A program made the position numbers and the translations under genes. The notes below the pieces were generated by a model. It was not told where the DNA came from. It saw nothing but the letters and a program-made list of their open reading frames with translations, and did not search any database. Of a stretch of DNA of 64,000 nt, positions 35,811 to 46,904 are shown piece by piece. Origin of the DNA: Coenobita brevimanus (lineage: Eukaryota; Arthropoda; Malacostraca; Decapoda; Coenobitidae); assembly GCA_032717465.1 (NCBI GenBank), contig CM064657.1:24245638-24309637 (forward strand), written 5' to 3'. Every line of letters starts with the position of its first letter. The stretch's first letter is position 1.

Positions 35811-37464
35811 TCAAGATCCATTCATTTCGAGATCCCTGGACACACTGCGTTTGAAAGACTGGAGATCATAGGGAGCAGGAAAGACAGACAGAAGGAGACA
35901 GTTCCAGAGTTGACCTGTTGCATAAATGAAGGACTGGGAGTAACAGTTAACTCTTGCAGTAGAGAGTTGGACAGAAAAGGGATGAGAGTTTGCTGCTAGA
36001 CCGGTGCTATGCGCCCATCGTAGAGGTGGAGGAATGCATGCAGACAGTTCAGAGGAGCATTGACCATTAAAGTAGCAATAGAAAAGAGGTAAAGATGCAA
36101 CAGTGCGGCGAAGAGACAGAGGTTGAAGAGAGTCAGTAAGAGGAGGAGAGTTAATGAGACGAAAAGCCTTTGACTCCACCCTATTGAGAAGAGCTGTATG
36201 TGGGGAGCCTCCCCACACATGAGAGTTGTACTCCACACAGGGGCGGATAAAACCCCTGTATAGAGTCAACAATTGTGCAGGGGTAAAGAAAGAACGGAGT
36301 CGGCTTAGCACACCCAATCTCTTGGAAGCAGATTTTACAAGAAATGCAATATGATCTTTCCAAGATAAGTCCCGAGTAAATGAAACTGCAAGCATGTTCA
36401 AGGATGATGCAGGATTAAGCTGAGTATTATTAAACATTAGTGGGTATGCCTGTGGAAGATTTTGACGAGTTGATAGGTGTAAGAACTGAGTCTTAGATGC
36501 ATTAAAAACAACAAGATTATTTTTACCCCAGTCAGAGATACGAGCCAAGTCAGACATTAGGTGTGCCATAGCATCATCCCTTGTTTGTTGAAGTAACTGC
36601 TGAGATGGACGTTGCGGGAACCGAATGTAAAGGTGAAGGGTGGAGTCATCAGCGTATGAGTGGATAGGGTTAGATGTATAGCTTAGAAGGTCATTGATGA
36701 ATAACAGGAAGATAGTTGGTGATAGGACAGAGCCCTGAGGAACATCACTGTTGATAGATCTAGGGGAAGAACGATGGCCGTCTACAACAGCAGCAATAGA
36801 ACGACCAGAAAGGAAGCTAGCGATGAAGGCACAGATAGAAGGATAGAAACAGTAAGAGGGCAGTTTGGAAATTAAAGATTTATCCCAGACTCAATCAAAA
36901 GCCTTTGAGATGTCAAGTGCAATGGCAAAGCTTTTGCCAAAGTCCTGAAAGGAGGATGACCAGGAGTCTGAAAGGTAGGTGAGAAGATTGCTAGCGGAGC
37001 GCCCCTGATGGAACCCGTACTGACGATCAGAAAGAAGGTTGTGATAGGAAAGATGCCTTAAAATTTTTCTATTGAGAATTGTCTCGAAAACTTTTGAAAT
37101 ACAGGACGTTAAAGCAATTGAACGATAGTTGGAAGGTTTGGAGTGGTCACCCTTCTTTGGGACTGGCTGAATGAGAGCAAACTTCCAGCAAGAAGGAAAG
37201 GTACAAGTTGACAGACAAAGGCGAAAGAGTTTGCCTAGGCAGGTTGTAAGCACAGAAGCACAGTTCTTGAGAACAACAGGAGGGACTCCATCAGGCCCAT
37301 ATGCCTTGTTAATATTGAGGCCAGTGATGGCAGAAAATACATCAGCTGAAGAAATTTTAATGTCAGCCATGAGGAAGTCAGAGGCGGGAAGTGATGGAGG
37401 AATAGCACCGGAATCGTCTAAGGTGGAATTGGAGGAGAAAGTCTGTGCGAAGAGATATGCTTTA
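35811..37464 (-). pseudogene. LINE-A reverse transcriptase and C-terminal domain
   Basis: RT fingers and motif A run 37464-36891 (FAIALDISKAFD, stop), the palm with YADD at 36656-36645, then an uninterrupted 252-codon stretch 36569-35811 (SDLARISDWGKNN, SASKRLGVLSRLRSFFT, VSRDLEMNGS). The long open stretch suggests fairly recent activity. Confidence 0.82.
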
Positions 37465-37465
37465 T

Positions 37466-37613
37466 CTATCTATCTATAGCCCAACGCCCTAATCCCGCAA
37501 GGGGTGGCCGCAGACAAAACGCCTCCAAGTCACTCTGTCACCCACCATTTGACTACCCTCCCCCCAACTAACCCCCCCCTCCCTCATATACCTCTCAACT
37601 CCATCCCTCCATC
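37466..37613 (-). mobile_element. LINE-B 3' tip inserted in LINE-A coding region
   Basis: Flanked by tgctttat at 37458-37465 and 37614-37621 (8-bp target duplication). Removing insert and one repeat restores the LINE-A frame across HKAYLFAQTFSS. The insert ends in a TATC tail and the signature cgccctaatcccgcaagg. Confidence 0.9.
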
Positions 37614-38129
37614 TGCTTTATGAGTAGAAGAAATGGCTACAGAACCATCAGAGTAGAAAAGAGGAGGGAAGGATGATGAGGTTAAGTTGTTAGAAAGGTT
37701 TTTGGCAAGGTGCCAGAAGGAGCGGGAAGAATTCGAGTTGGAGAGTCGAGAGCATTTAGTATGGATGAAATTATTTTTAGCAGAGAGAAGAACAGACTTA
37801 GCACGATTCCGGGCAGAAACGTAAAGATGATGTGATTCAGGGGAGGGTTGGCTCCGGCACCTTTTATAGGCCCTCTCCTTGTTGCGGACAGCATTAGAAC
37901 AAGCGTGATTAAACCAAGGCTTTCTTGCGTTAGTCAAAGGATATGAGAAAGGAATGTATGCTTCCATGCCCGAGAGAATAACCTCTGTAATGCGCAAGGC
38001 ACACTCAGATGGCTCCCGGCCATGGAAGCAATAATCATTCCAGGGAAAATCAAAGAAGTACTGCCTGAGGACCTCCCAATCTGCGGCTCCATAATGCCAC
38101 AGACGACTTTTCCCTGGAGGGTCCACAGG

Positions 38130-38830
38130 CTATACCGGAGTGATAGGACAGGTTAAGGTGATGAGGTTGTGATCTGAGGAGCCCAACAGAGAGAAAAGAT
38201 TAACAGTGTAAGCAGAAGGATTAGTTATAAGGAAGAGGTCAAGTATGTTGGAGCTCTCTCCAAGGCAGTCTGGGATACGGGTAGGGTGCTGTACAAGCTG
38301 CTGTAGGTCATTAAGGATAGAAAAGATGTAGGCTTGTTCACCAGGTGGATCAGTGAAAGGAGAGGAGAGCCAAAGGTGGTGGTGAACATTGAAATCTCCT
38401 AGAATGGAGATTTCAGAGAAAGAAGAAATGGATAGAATGTGTTCCATCGTAGAGGTAAGATAGTCGAAGAATTTTTGATAGTCGGTAGAATTTGGGGATA
38501 AGTAAACAGCACAGATATATTTAATCAGAGAATGACAGGAAAGCCGAAGCCAGAGTGTAGAGAATTCAGAAGAATCGAGTTCAGGAACACGAGAGCAAGA
38601 TAAATCGTTGCGTATATATACACAACAGCCACTTTTGGCTTTGAAATGAGTATAGAGAAAGTTGTAGGATACAGAAAAGGGTTTGCTGTCAGTTGCCTCA
38701 GACAGCTGTGTTTCAGTTAAGAAGAGAAGGTGAGGTTTAGAGGAGGAGAGGTGGTGCTCAACAGAGCGAAAGTTAGAGGAAAGGCCGCGAATGTTGCAGA
38801 AATGAGAAAAGAGTCAGACAGTGATTCTAG
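38130..38830 (-). pseudogene. LINE-A endonuclease domain
   Basis: Encodes the nicking endonuclease that opens target DNA. The Asp/Asn of GDFN and the Asp/His of SSDH are present, so the active-site blocks survive although a stop ends the frame at 38130 (TCPITPV then stop). Confidence 0.78.
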
Positions 38831-38922
38831 GCAACTCGTTGAGTCATCATCGGGAGAAGGACGGACGGTGAGAGCATTTAAGGCCACCCCTTAGCAACTC
38901 CGAGGCGTGGTACAATGATGCA

Positions 38923-38923
<1 letters not shown>

Positions 38924-38959
<36 letters not shown>

Positions 38960-39177
38960 GTGAATAGGAAGTGTAGTGTGTAATGTGCATGTAGTTTGGT
39001 GTTGACAGAGAAACTTGTATTGGAGAGTATGCTGGCCTACTCTCTGTGTTACTGATACACTGAAATAGTACAGCAAAGGTGGATGGTCAGGAAGTACTCC
39101 CGAGGGCTGATGAAACGTGAGCTCCAGCTCTACCTGTCATCAGCTTTCCATCCACCTTGGGAGTACTGTCTTGCTCG
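38924..39177 (-). mobile_element. Poly-A-tailed retroposon fragment, unassigned
   Basis: A 35-base poly-T (38924-38958) marks a minus-strand 3' tail. The following 220 bases do not match other repeats here. CR1 resumes at about 39178. Confidence 0.5.
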
Positions 39178-39285
39178 ACTGGTGCTACAGTTTATTCCTT
39201 TCGTAACTAACTTTTCGTGTGAGACCCTATCAAAAGCATTTCTGAAGTCCAGGTAAATAATATCGTAAACTTTATCAGTACTCGG

Positions 39286-40890
39286 TTCGTTATTATTTAT
39301 TATGGTATATGTAAATGATCTAGACTCACGAATCACTAGCAGTATCAGCAGATTTGCGGATGACACAAAAATAGGGCATATCATTAACTCGACTGACGAT
39401 TGCCGTAACTTACAAAAGGACCTCGATATATTGTCCAAATGACCTAAAAATAGGCAAATGGATTTTACGTTGAAAAATATAGAGTACTTAACGTAGACAA
39501 GACCACTGGAGATACTAAATACAACTTATATGACAAAGAAACTAGTAAATCGGAATGCGAGGGAGATCTAGGAGTTACGGTTAGTAAAGACCTCAAACCA
39601 AGGGAACAGTGTGTATGAATGTGCGAAATAAAACAAGTAGGGTCCTTTGATTTATTTCGCGAAGCGTGAGCAATAGGACATTTAAATTAATATTGGAACT
39701 TTAGCATTAGTAAGGCCACATTTAGACTAAACTGTGCAATTTTGGTGACCGTACTATAGAATGGGTATAAATTCCTTAGAAAATGTACAGAGAAGAATGA
39801 CAAAAATGATACATTATGTTCGGAACCTTTAAGTGAAGACAGACTTAAAAGACTAAATCTTCACTCACTAGAAAGGTATAGACTAAGGGGAGACTTAATT
39901 GATGTGGTTATGTGGATGAAGGGAATAAATAAGGGAGATATCAGCAAAGGCACTTAAGGTGGGCATACAGAATAGAACTAGAAGTAATGGTTTCAAAGTA
40001 GGCAAATTCGTTTTAGGAAGGAAATAGGTAGAAATTAGTTTGGCTGTAGAGTAGTAGGCGAATGGAATAAGCTACCTTGTAATGTATTTGCTGCCCCTTC
40101 CATTGAGAGTTTCAGGCATAGGGTAGATAAGACCTTTCTAAAAATTAATCATTGGAGACAAACAAATCTGGTTTCATTTAATGCTCAGAAAACTAAGTAC
40201 ATTAATTTCTCCAACAGAAAGAATCCTTCAGACTCCCACATAATTTTAAATGATGTCAATATTCCCATATCCACTACAGTTGATATCCTAGGTGTCACAC
40301 TAAACACAGCTTATGTTAAATCCCTTGCTAAAAATGCTTCTGAAAAATTGGGACTTCTGTACAGAGTTCGTGAATTCTTCACTGACGAGCAGTTGGCTGC
40401 AATATACAAAAGTCATGTGCGTTTTCATATCTAATACTGTTTGCCATTGTGGAGTGGATGTGGAGCAGTTGCACTGAGGCAATTGGACAAAATTCAAAAT
40501 AAAGTCATAAGATTAATCAGTAATCCTGCCATTACGGAGGACCTTCCTCCATTACCAGTACGTAGAGAGGTTGCGTCTTTAACATTATTTAACTGATGTT
40601 TTTACCGTAAGTGCTCTGACGAACTTGCTTTAATTGTGCCTTCCCATCACATTTTCTCCCCAAATACTCGGGCAGCTGGGACCGCCCATGAACTTTCCTC
40701 CGCAGTGCAGAACCTCTGCTTATCAAAATTCATTTATCCCAGAACTACTACACTCTGGAATTTACATCCTGGGAATTGCTTCCCACAGACATTTAATCCA
40801 TATTTATTTAAATCCAGTTGTTATAAGTATTTTATGAATGGAGGGTGGACTTTTCTTCATTTCCTTTTTTTTTTTTCTTCCATTCATTCT

Positions 40891-40927
<37 letters not shown>

Positions 40928-41225
40928 GGGTATTAAAGAAAATCTCGTAACCAGTACTAATTCATTCATTTTCCCTTTCAGGTTACTATGATACTCTCCC
41001 TTTCACCGTTCACACTTTCCAATAAAATATCCACGCCAGTTTTGCAATAGTGCGTGGTGTTCCTTCTGACTTTTTCCCGGGGGCTTCGGCTGTAGGGTTT
41101 AGAGGGCGGGGGAGGGTCTTCTTTGTTATCCTTATCTCATTCTAGCATATCAGTTACTCTTCTAGGAGCTGCCAGCATGGGCCAACCGGCCTACTGCAGT
41201 TATCCTCTTTAAGTTAGTATATTTG
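39286..41225 (+). mobile_element. CR1 copy, opposite strand, inserted in the larger CR1
   Basis: Plus-strand RT palm (IMVYVNDLD, FADDTKIGHIINSTDD at about 39350), C-terminal domain to about 40139, then after a LINE-D insertion the 3' UTR (40926-41225) ending at the terminal signature. It splits the minus CR1 between gtaaactttatc and tcgtctcatag. Confidence 0.85.
40140..40925 (+). mobile_element. LINE-D inserted near the CR1 stop codon
   Basis: RT C-terminal part: LVSFNAQKTKYINFSNR, ASEKLGLLYRVREFFTDEQL, LWSGCGAVALRQLDKIQNK, then RTTTLWNLHPGNCFPQTF and a poly-A of about 34 bases ending 40924. Two stops interrupt it. Confidence 0.82.
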
Positions 41226-41547
41226 TTCTTATCGTCTCATAGACCGAGAAAAATGATAAGTTTGTGAGATAGGATCGTCCTTGCATGAATCCGTGCTGAC
41301 TTTCATTCATGAGACAAAAATATTTCTGGGTGTTTTCTAATTTTATTTTGCTATAATAGACTAGCATTTTTCCTACTATTGGCGTTAGACTTATCGGACG
41401 ATAATTCGACGCAACTGATTTATCACCTTTTATAAAAATAGGTGCTACGTTTGCTGTCTTCCACGCCTCTGGTACGTCTTCTGAACTTTAATAATTAAAT
41501 AACGTTGGAAGTGGCTTACATAATTCATCTTTGGTTTCATAATTTTT

Positions 41548-41550
<3 letters not shown>

Positions 41551-41606
<56 letters not shown>
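41551..41606. repeat. (AT)n expanded within CR1
   Basis: The sister CR1 at 20.94 kb reads gcatataccatcgtctgg; here the atat has grown to 56 bases between the same flanks. Confidence 0.9.
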
Positions 41607-41608
<2 letters not shown>

Positions 41609-42015
41609 TCTGGACCTGCGATTTTTGAGGCTTTCATTCTTTCTTTCAGTACTTCCTCCTTGTTGATGGTTATTTTACGAAGAGTATTGTGTGTAGCCTA
41701 TTGTCATCGTAATTATTTGTTGCTTGAGGGACTAGGTCTATACCGTATTTTCCTTAGTAAATACTGATACGAAATAATTTTTTAGAATATAGCATATTTC
41801 TTTATCTGCACTTGTGATGTTACCTGATTCTGTCTGGGAGGTCTTCTGCTTTTTGCGTACGGTAGATCTGATACAAACCCTTTGGATTTTGTTTCGATTC
41901 CCGAGCAACTTTAATTTCACAACCACGCTTTGGTTTCCGTACCTCCCTTTTTACTTCCCTATTCAGAATCGCGTACCGGTTACGTAGGTCTTGATGAAGA
42001 GCTGGTATTGTCACA

Positions 42016-42570
42016 GATGGCCTAATAATAATGAGGTGGTACTCTCAGGGACGAAACTTTGCTTGTATTTCGCCTTTTCTACTTCTCACTTTACTCTGCT
42101 GCAGAGGCTAGTATTTCTAAGCTGAGAGGGGCTTGGTACGGTATGTTTTTCTGCCCACAACTTACTCTCTGATAAGCTGCTTCAGAGAGGAATGTGATGG
42201 AAATACCTTGAGTAAGACGTAGGCACAGTGCAGTATTGAGGGAAAATTTTTCCTGGGTGTAGATATTATCCTTACGCCGATCTGGATGTAGGCCTACTTG
42301 TGTTAGGTGTGCTGGACCAGCTTTATCCCTCACCAAGCTCACTTTTCACCTGCCTCAGCCCCTTACTAGCTCACTCCTTACCTGTCTAACCCCTCACCAA
42401 GCATACTCCTCACCTACCTCTGGCGTCTTCTGACGTATTCCTCACCTTCTACCTCACTCCTCACCTAATGTAGCTTATTTCTTACCAGCCATAACCCTCA
42501 CTTAGGTCATTTGTAACCTCCCTAACTCCTCACTAAGCTCACTGTCACTTGTGTCACCCTTCACCCACAG
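42016..42570. other. No gene recognised
   Basis: From 42340 the strand turns CT-rich, with cctcacc / actcctcacc repeats. Confidence 0.5.
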
Positions 42571-42740
42571 CCACCGGCCTGGAGAGGAGAGGTACGATAT
42601 GCAAAGCGGGAAAAAAGGGGGGAGAGGAGGGAGATGCGTACGAGCAGAAGGATGGAATGAGGAAGGGGAAACGGGGGAAGAGGATGGGAGAGTGGGAAAA
42701 GGGGAGAGAGGGAGGGCGCCCCTGGGGAGTACCGGGAGAG
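42571..42740 (+). other. Possible exon between strong splice sites
   Basis: Acceptor tgtcacccttcacccacag ends at 42570 and donor GAGAGG then gtgagt starts at about 42741. The 170 bases between are purine-rich and open in two frames (Lys/Gly/Glu-rich), so coding is doubtful. Could be a non-coding or low-complexity exon, or coincidence within the skewed domain. Confidence 0.25.
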
Positions 42741-45210
42741 GGTGAGTCTGGCGGCCCTGGTAGCCGGCGTGTCCCTAGCGTCCCTTGGGACCCAGCACTC
42801 CCCAGGGGCGCTGGCAGGAGGGAGGATCAATACCGACCCACCTGCCCTACCATGGCCCTCACCCAGCCCTTCTCACCCTCCTAGCCCTCACCAAACCTCT
42901 CTTGCCTTCATATAAGTCTTCTTAGAACTCTAAACTCCGTCTCTAGACTCTCACCAAGTCCTATTTCCCGTTTCGCAGCCCTTACCTAACCCCATCCCCA
43001 GCCTTCCAACCTTCACCCAGTACTTCTCGCCCTCCCTGCCTTCACTGTAGTTCCTCTTGCCATCAATTCGCCCTCTCCCACTCCAGACAAGCCTTCAAGC
43101 CCTTCGTCCCTTCATATCGCCCATACAGAACCCTGTCCAAGCCCCATGCTTCTCTTTACAGCGCTATGTCCCGAGGCACCCAGCCCTCGCCCCCTGGTCC
43201 CCGCCCCAGTCCTCACCGAGCCTTTTCCTACGTCTCCCAACCCTCACCTAGCCCAGTCTTCCGTCTCCAAGCCCATACTTGGCCCTATCCTCTGACTGCC
43301 AACTCTCAGACTTCACCTGCCCCCTCTCACCCCTACTCAAACCTTCATGCCCTCCCTTTCCCCTTACCCAAACCTTCAGGCCCTCCCCTCCCTTACTCAA
43401 ACATTCAGGCCCTCCCCGCACCCTTACCCAAACCTTCAGGCCCTCCCCTCCCTTACTCAAAAGCTTCAGGCCCTCCCCTCATCCTTACCCAGATCATACT
43501 CTCCTCTCACCCCAGACCTTCATGCCCTCCCCTCCCTTACCCAGACCTTCATGCACACCCCACATCCTTTCCCAAACCTTCATGTTCTCCCCTCACCCTT
43601 ACCCAAACCTTTATGCCCTCCCCTAACCCCTCCCCAATCCTTCATTCCCGCCCCTCACCCTTGCCCAAACCTTCATTCCCGCCCCTCACCCTTACCCAAA
43701 CCTTCATCCCCTCCCCTCACCCTTACCCAAATCTTCATGCCCATCCCTTACCCTTACCCAAACCTTCATGCCCATCCCTAACCCTTACCCAAACCTTCAT
43801 GCCCACCCCTTACCCTTACCCAAACCTTCATTCCCGCCCCTCATCCTTACTCAAACCATCATGCCCACCCCTAACCCTTATCCAGACCTTCAGGCCTACC
43901 CCTAACCCATACCCAAACCTTCATGCCCTCCCCTTACCTTTACCCAAGTCTTCATACCCTCTCCTCACCTTCATTCAAACGTTTCTGCCCTTCCAGCACC
44001 CTTACCCAAACCTTTCTGTTACCTTTCCTCGCCCTTACCCAAACTTTCCAGTCCTCCTCTCACCCTTAGCCAGTCTTCCCTTCACTCTTATCCAGATCTT
44101 TCTATCTTCCCCTTACCCTTAACCAGCCCTCACCCAACTCTTAACCGCCCTCACCCAACTCTTAACCTCTCATCGTTACCCAACCCTTACTCAACCTTCA
44201 CCCAGTCCACAGCCGACCCTTAATCAATCCTCACCCAACCTTTAACCAGTCCTTACCTAACCCTTACCCAGCCCTCCCCTCACCCTTACCCAAAACCTTC
44301 CTGTCCTCCCCTCGCCTTCACCCAAATCAAATCTTCCTACCCTCCCCTCAACTTTACCCCGCCCTCACCTCACCTTTACCTGCCCTCAGTTCTTTATCTT
44401 CTAAGCCTCACTCTATACCCCACCTTTTGTGCTCTTACCCTCACCCTCAGTGCCCATACCCTCATCCCATCCTTCCCTGCTCTCACCCTTACCGTCTCTG
44501 CCCTGCCCCCACACATTCTCTGCCCTGCCCCCACACCTCTGCCCTCACCCTTACCCTTCCTGCCATATTCTCAACCTCAGTTTCCCCGTCCGCACTCCCT
44601 GTCCTCGCCCTCCCCCGTCCTGCCTTCACCCTCACTTTTCAATCTCTCACCCTCACCATGCACTCCCCGGCTCCCTTGCATGAGCCATGATTCTGTCTGA
44701 GAGTGGCTGTATGCTGACCTTGCACATGTAACCCCCATCCCGTCCCACACCCCCACCATCACTACTGCAACACTACCTTCACCCCCACCCTCACCCGCAC
44801 CCCCACCCTCACCCCTACTCCTATCCCTGCCCGCACTCCCGCCCCCACCTCCACTCCCACCCTAATCCTAACTCTAACCCTTACCCTTACCACCCTGAGA
44901 TTTATCATCACCCCTTCCCTCACCCAAACTCCAGCCCTCTCACCCTCCACTCTCACCCTTATCCTGACCCTGACCTTAATTCTGACCCTGACACTAAATC
45001 TGACCCATTCTGCGTCCCCCTCCCTACTCTGTCCTTCCACGGCCACCTTCACATTCACCCCACCCCAGTCCACACCTCACCCTTCCCCACCCTCACTCCC
45101 AGTCCCACCGTCACACTTATCCTGCACCCTCACATTCACCCTTCCTCCTTACACTCACCCTTCCCCCCCACACACTCACCCATCCCCCTCCCACTCAGTT
45201 AGGCTGTTTC
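42741..45210. repeat. C-rich strand-asymmetric domain with minisatellite
   Basis: Almost G-free on plus from 42860. 43300-44060 is a minisatellite of about 27 bases built on cccttacccaaaccttcatg. Telomere-like ccctaacccttaccc motifs recur (43770-44300, 44860-44890). 44760-45070 has ccctcaccc / ctgacc repeats. A long open frame here (43166-44122) is a product of periodicity. Confidence 0.88.
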
Positions 45211-45224
45211 TCTGTCTCATTGTC

Positions 45225-45605
45225 TCTGTCTGTTTGTCCGTCTGTCTGTCTGTTGCCAGATGCCTTAATCCCGGCGGGCGTGGCCACAGATAAATTGCCT
45301 CCATGTCACCATGTCCTCCCTGTAGGCAGCCCTCGCTGCAACTTATACCACCCATATTCATATACTGGTACCTTTCTTCCCCATCCCTCCACCTATCATC
45401 AATCTCTCATTCTCCTCGTCCCTCATTAAGATACGTTCTTCTACGTTCATAGGTAGTCTCTCATTATAATTTCTTATCTCTTTCTCCATAGCCAAACCAT
45501 CGCTGGATACTTATAACATTTTCCAGCACCTCCATACCAACACTACAACGTCCTTAACTTCCTCATTTATGTGTTTCTCTGCGCATCTCAACGGGCCCTT
45601 TTCGG
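45225..45605 (-). mobile_element. LINE-B 3' fragment, diverged
   Basis: A (TCTG)n tail at 45228-45252, then gttgccagatgcc and further LINE-B C-terminal sequence with small deletions. Confidence 0.75.
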
Positions 45606-46630
45606 GTGACTGATTTCCACTTCTCTCATCCGTGACTTCTGTCATTCCATTGAATTCCAGACTTACCTGAAATTTGTTGGACTCCCATACCACTTATAAA
45701 CATGTCATATATCGGGAAAAGGTATTCCTACCTCACCTGTCAGCAATGGTACGTACAAGTAATCTCACAGTTAGTGTTTACGATACGGGGGCAAGAGAGG
45801 GGAGTGTTTGAAACCCCTCGTATCCGATGACGTCTTTTTTTTTTTTTTTTTCCTCTCTTTTAGACAATGTTACCCGTCTTAGAGAAGATCATCTGTTGCA
45901 AAGGGGTCAGTAAAAATTGTATATAACATTACTAGTTCGAAACGTCTCTGCCAAGCTGAATAAAATCGTGTGGAGGTAGATGAATGAAATAAACAATGTC
46001 ACCAGGTTAAAATATTAACATTCTTCACTGATTCATATTGCAGACAGAACTGAGAGGGCAAGTATTGTCTGTTTACCTCTCCGTGCTGTGGATATTCACG
46101 CTATTGGTGACGGGTAAAATGTTTTGAAAGTAGAAAGCAGAAATGGCTGATCATGCACTGACAATAGCTGGTTTGTCTGTTAATGTGCAAAAATGTAGTA
46201 ATTATAATATGAACTAATCCTTGGTAACTTTGAGATGCTTAATTTGCCCTGCTGCGTCCAGTATCCTCTAACAGTTACAACGAGACCAGTATTTTATACT
46301 TCAAACTTTATAACTTAATACGTATGGCCGATGTTAGTTAGTAGGGAAGACCTCCTGTGTATAGTTTCCCAGTGCACTACCGATTCTTTTAAGTCTGCTG
46401 TCTGTGTTTGTGAACATGCTGTGTCATCGCGCTACTTCTGAGACAGACAACACCAGGTGAGTAATGTAGTTGTGGGTAGGTGAGTGGGTGGATGGGGGAA
46501 AATAGGTCGATGGTTGCAGTAGGTTCTTGTAGGAAAACAGATCCTTGAAAGAAATGGGCTTAGGACTAAAAAATAATTAAACTTTTGCCCAAGGGAAATG
46601 AACCACAGAACGATATATATATACACTACG

Positions 46631-46632
<2 letters not shown>
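45606..46632. other. No gene recognised
   Basis: A poly-T at 45835-45851 and otherwise unique-looking sequence. Confidence 0.5.
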
Positions 46633-46695
<63 letters not shown>

Positions 46696-46901
46696 TAGAT
46701 AGATAGATAGATCATTAAGTGTGACCTTAGGGTTAAGGGACTGAACAGGGAGGCTGCAGTGGATCGTGCAGTGTGGAGAGCCGCCATTAGGTGACCAAGG
46801 CCGACACTTGCAAGCACGATCCACTGCAGCCTCCCTGTTCAGTCCCTTAACCCTAAGGTCACACTTAATGATCTATCTATCTATATATATATATATATAT
46901 A
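46633..46901. repeat. Long perfect inverted repeat built from a LINE-C 3' end
   Basis: Left arm: (TA)n, (GATA)n, then the LINE-C terminal coding sequence to about 46772. Right arm: about 46815-46901, its exact reverse complement, including (TATC)n and (TA)n. The arms match for about 67 bases of unique sequence and further through the tandem repeats, with a loop of roughly 45 bases that holds the LINE-C 3' terminus. The RNA or single strand would form a very stable hairpin. Confidence 0.9.
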
Positions 46902-46904
46902 CAC

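Larger units (their letters stand above)
35707..38890 (-). mobile_element. LINE-A (Jockey/I-type), longest copy
   Basis: Minus-strand order: endonuclease N-terminus (about 38830, [15 protein letters not shown]), [10 protein letters not shown] at 38400, LDLFLITN and [10 protein letters not shown] (38180), linker, RT fingers (KAYGPDGVPP, 37290; KGDHSKPSNYRSIALTSC, 37110), palm (SYADDSTLH at 36656-36630), C-terminal domain to 35811, then the 3' UTR and poly-A at 35707. About 3.2 kb. A LINE-B tip interrupts it at 37466-37613. The frame has several nonsense changes, including AFD-stop-VW where the sister copy has CGA. Confidence 0.88.
29803..42015 (-). mobile_element. CR1 copy split into colinear pieces by nested insertions
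   Basis: Minus-strand CR1 pieces, 3' to 5' along the plus strand: 29803-30983 (3' tip, 3' UTR, C-terminal domain), 31535-31557, about 35246-35407, about 39178-39285, and 41226-42015. Each ends where the next resumes when aligned to the CR1 at 48350-50231. The gaps are a MITE, a LINE-C stack, a LINE-A block and an opposite CR1. About 2.3 kb of CR1 is spread over 12.2 kb. Microsatellites at 30521-30565 and 41551-41606 grew inside it. All coding is broken. Confidence 0.85.

Noticed and set aside
43166..44122. 318-codon plus-strand frame, Pro/Leu/Thr-rich
   Set aside because: It lies wholly inside the C-rich minisatellite; openness follows from 27-bp periodicity and lack of G, so stop codons are rare. 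No domain.
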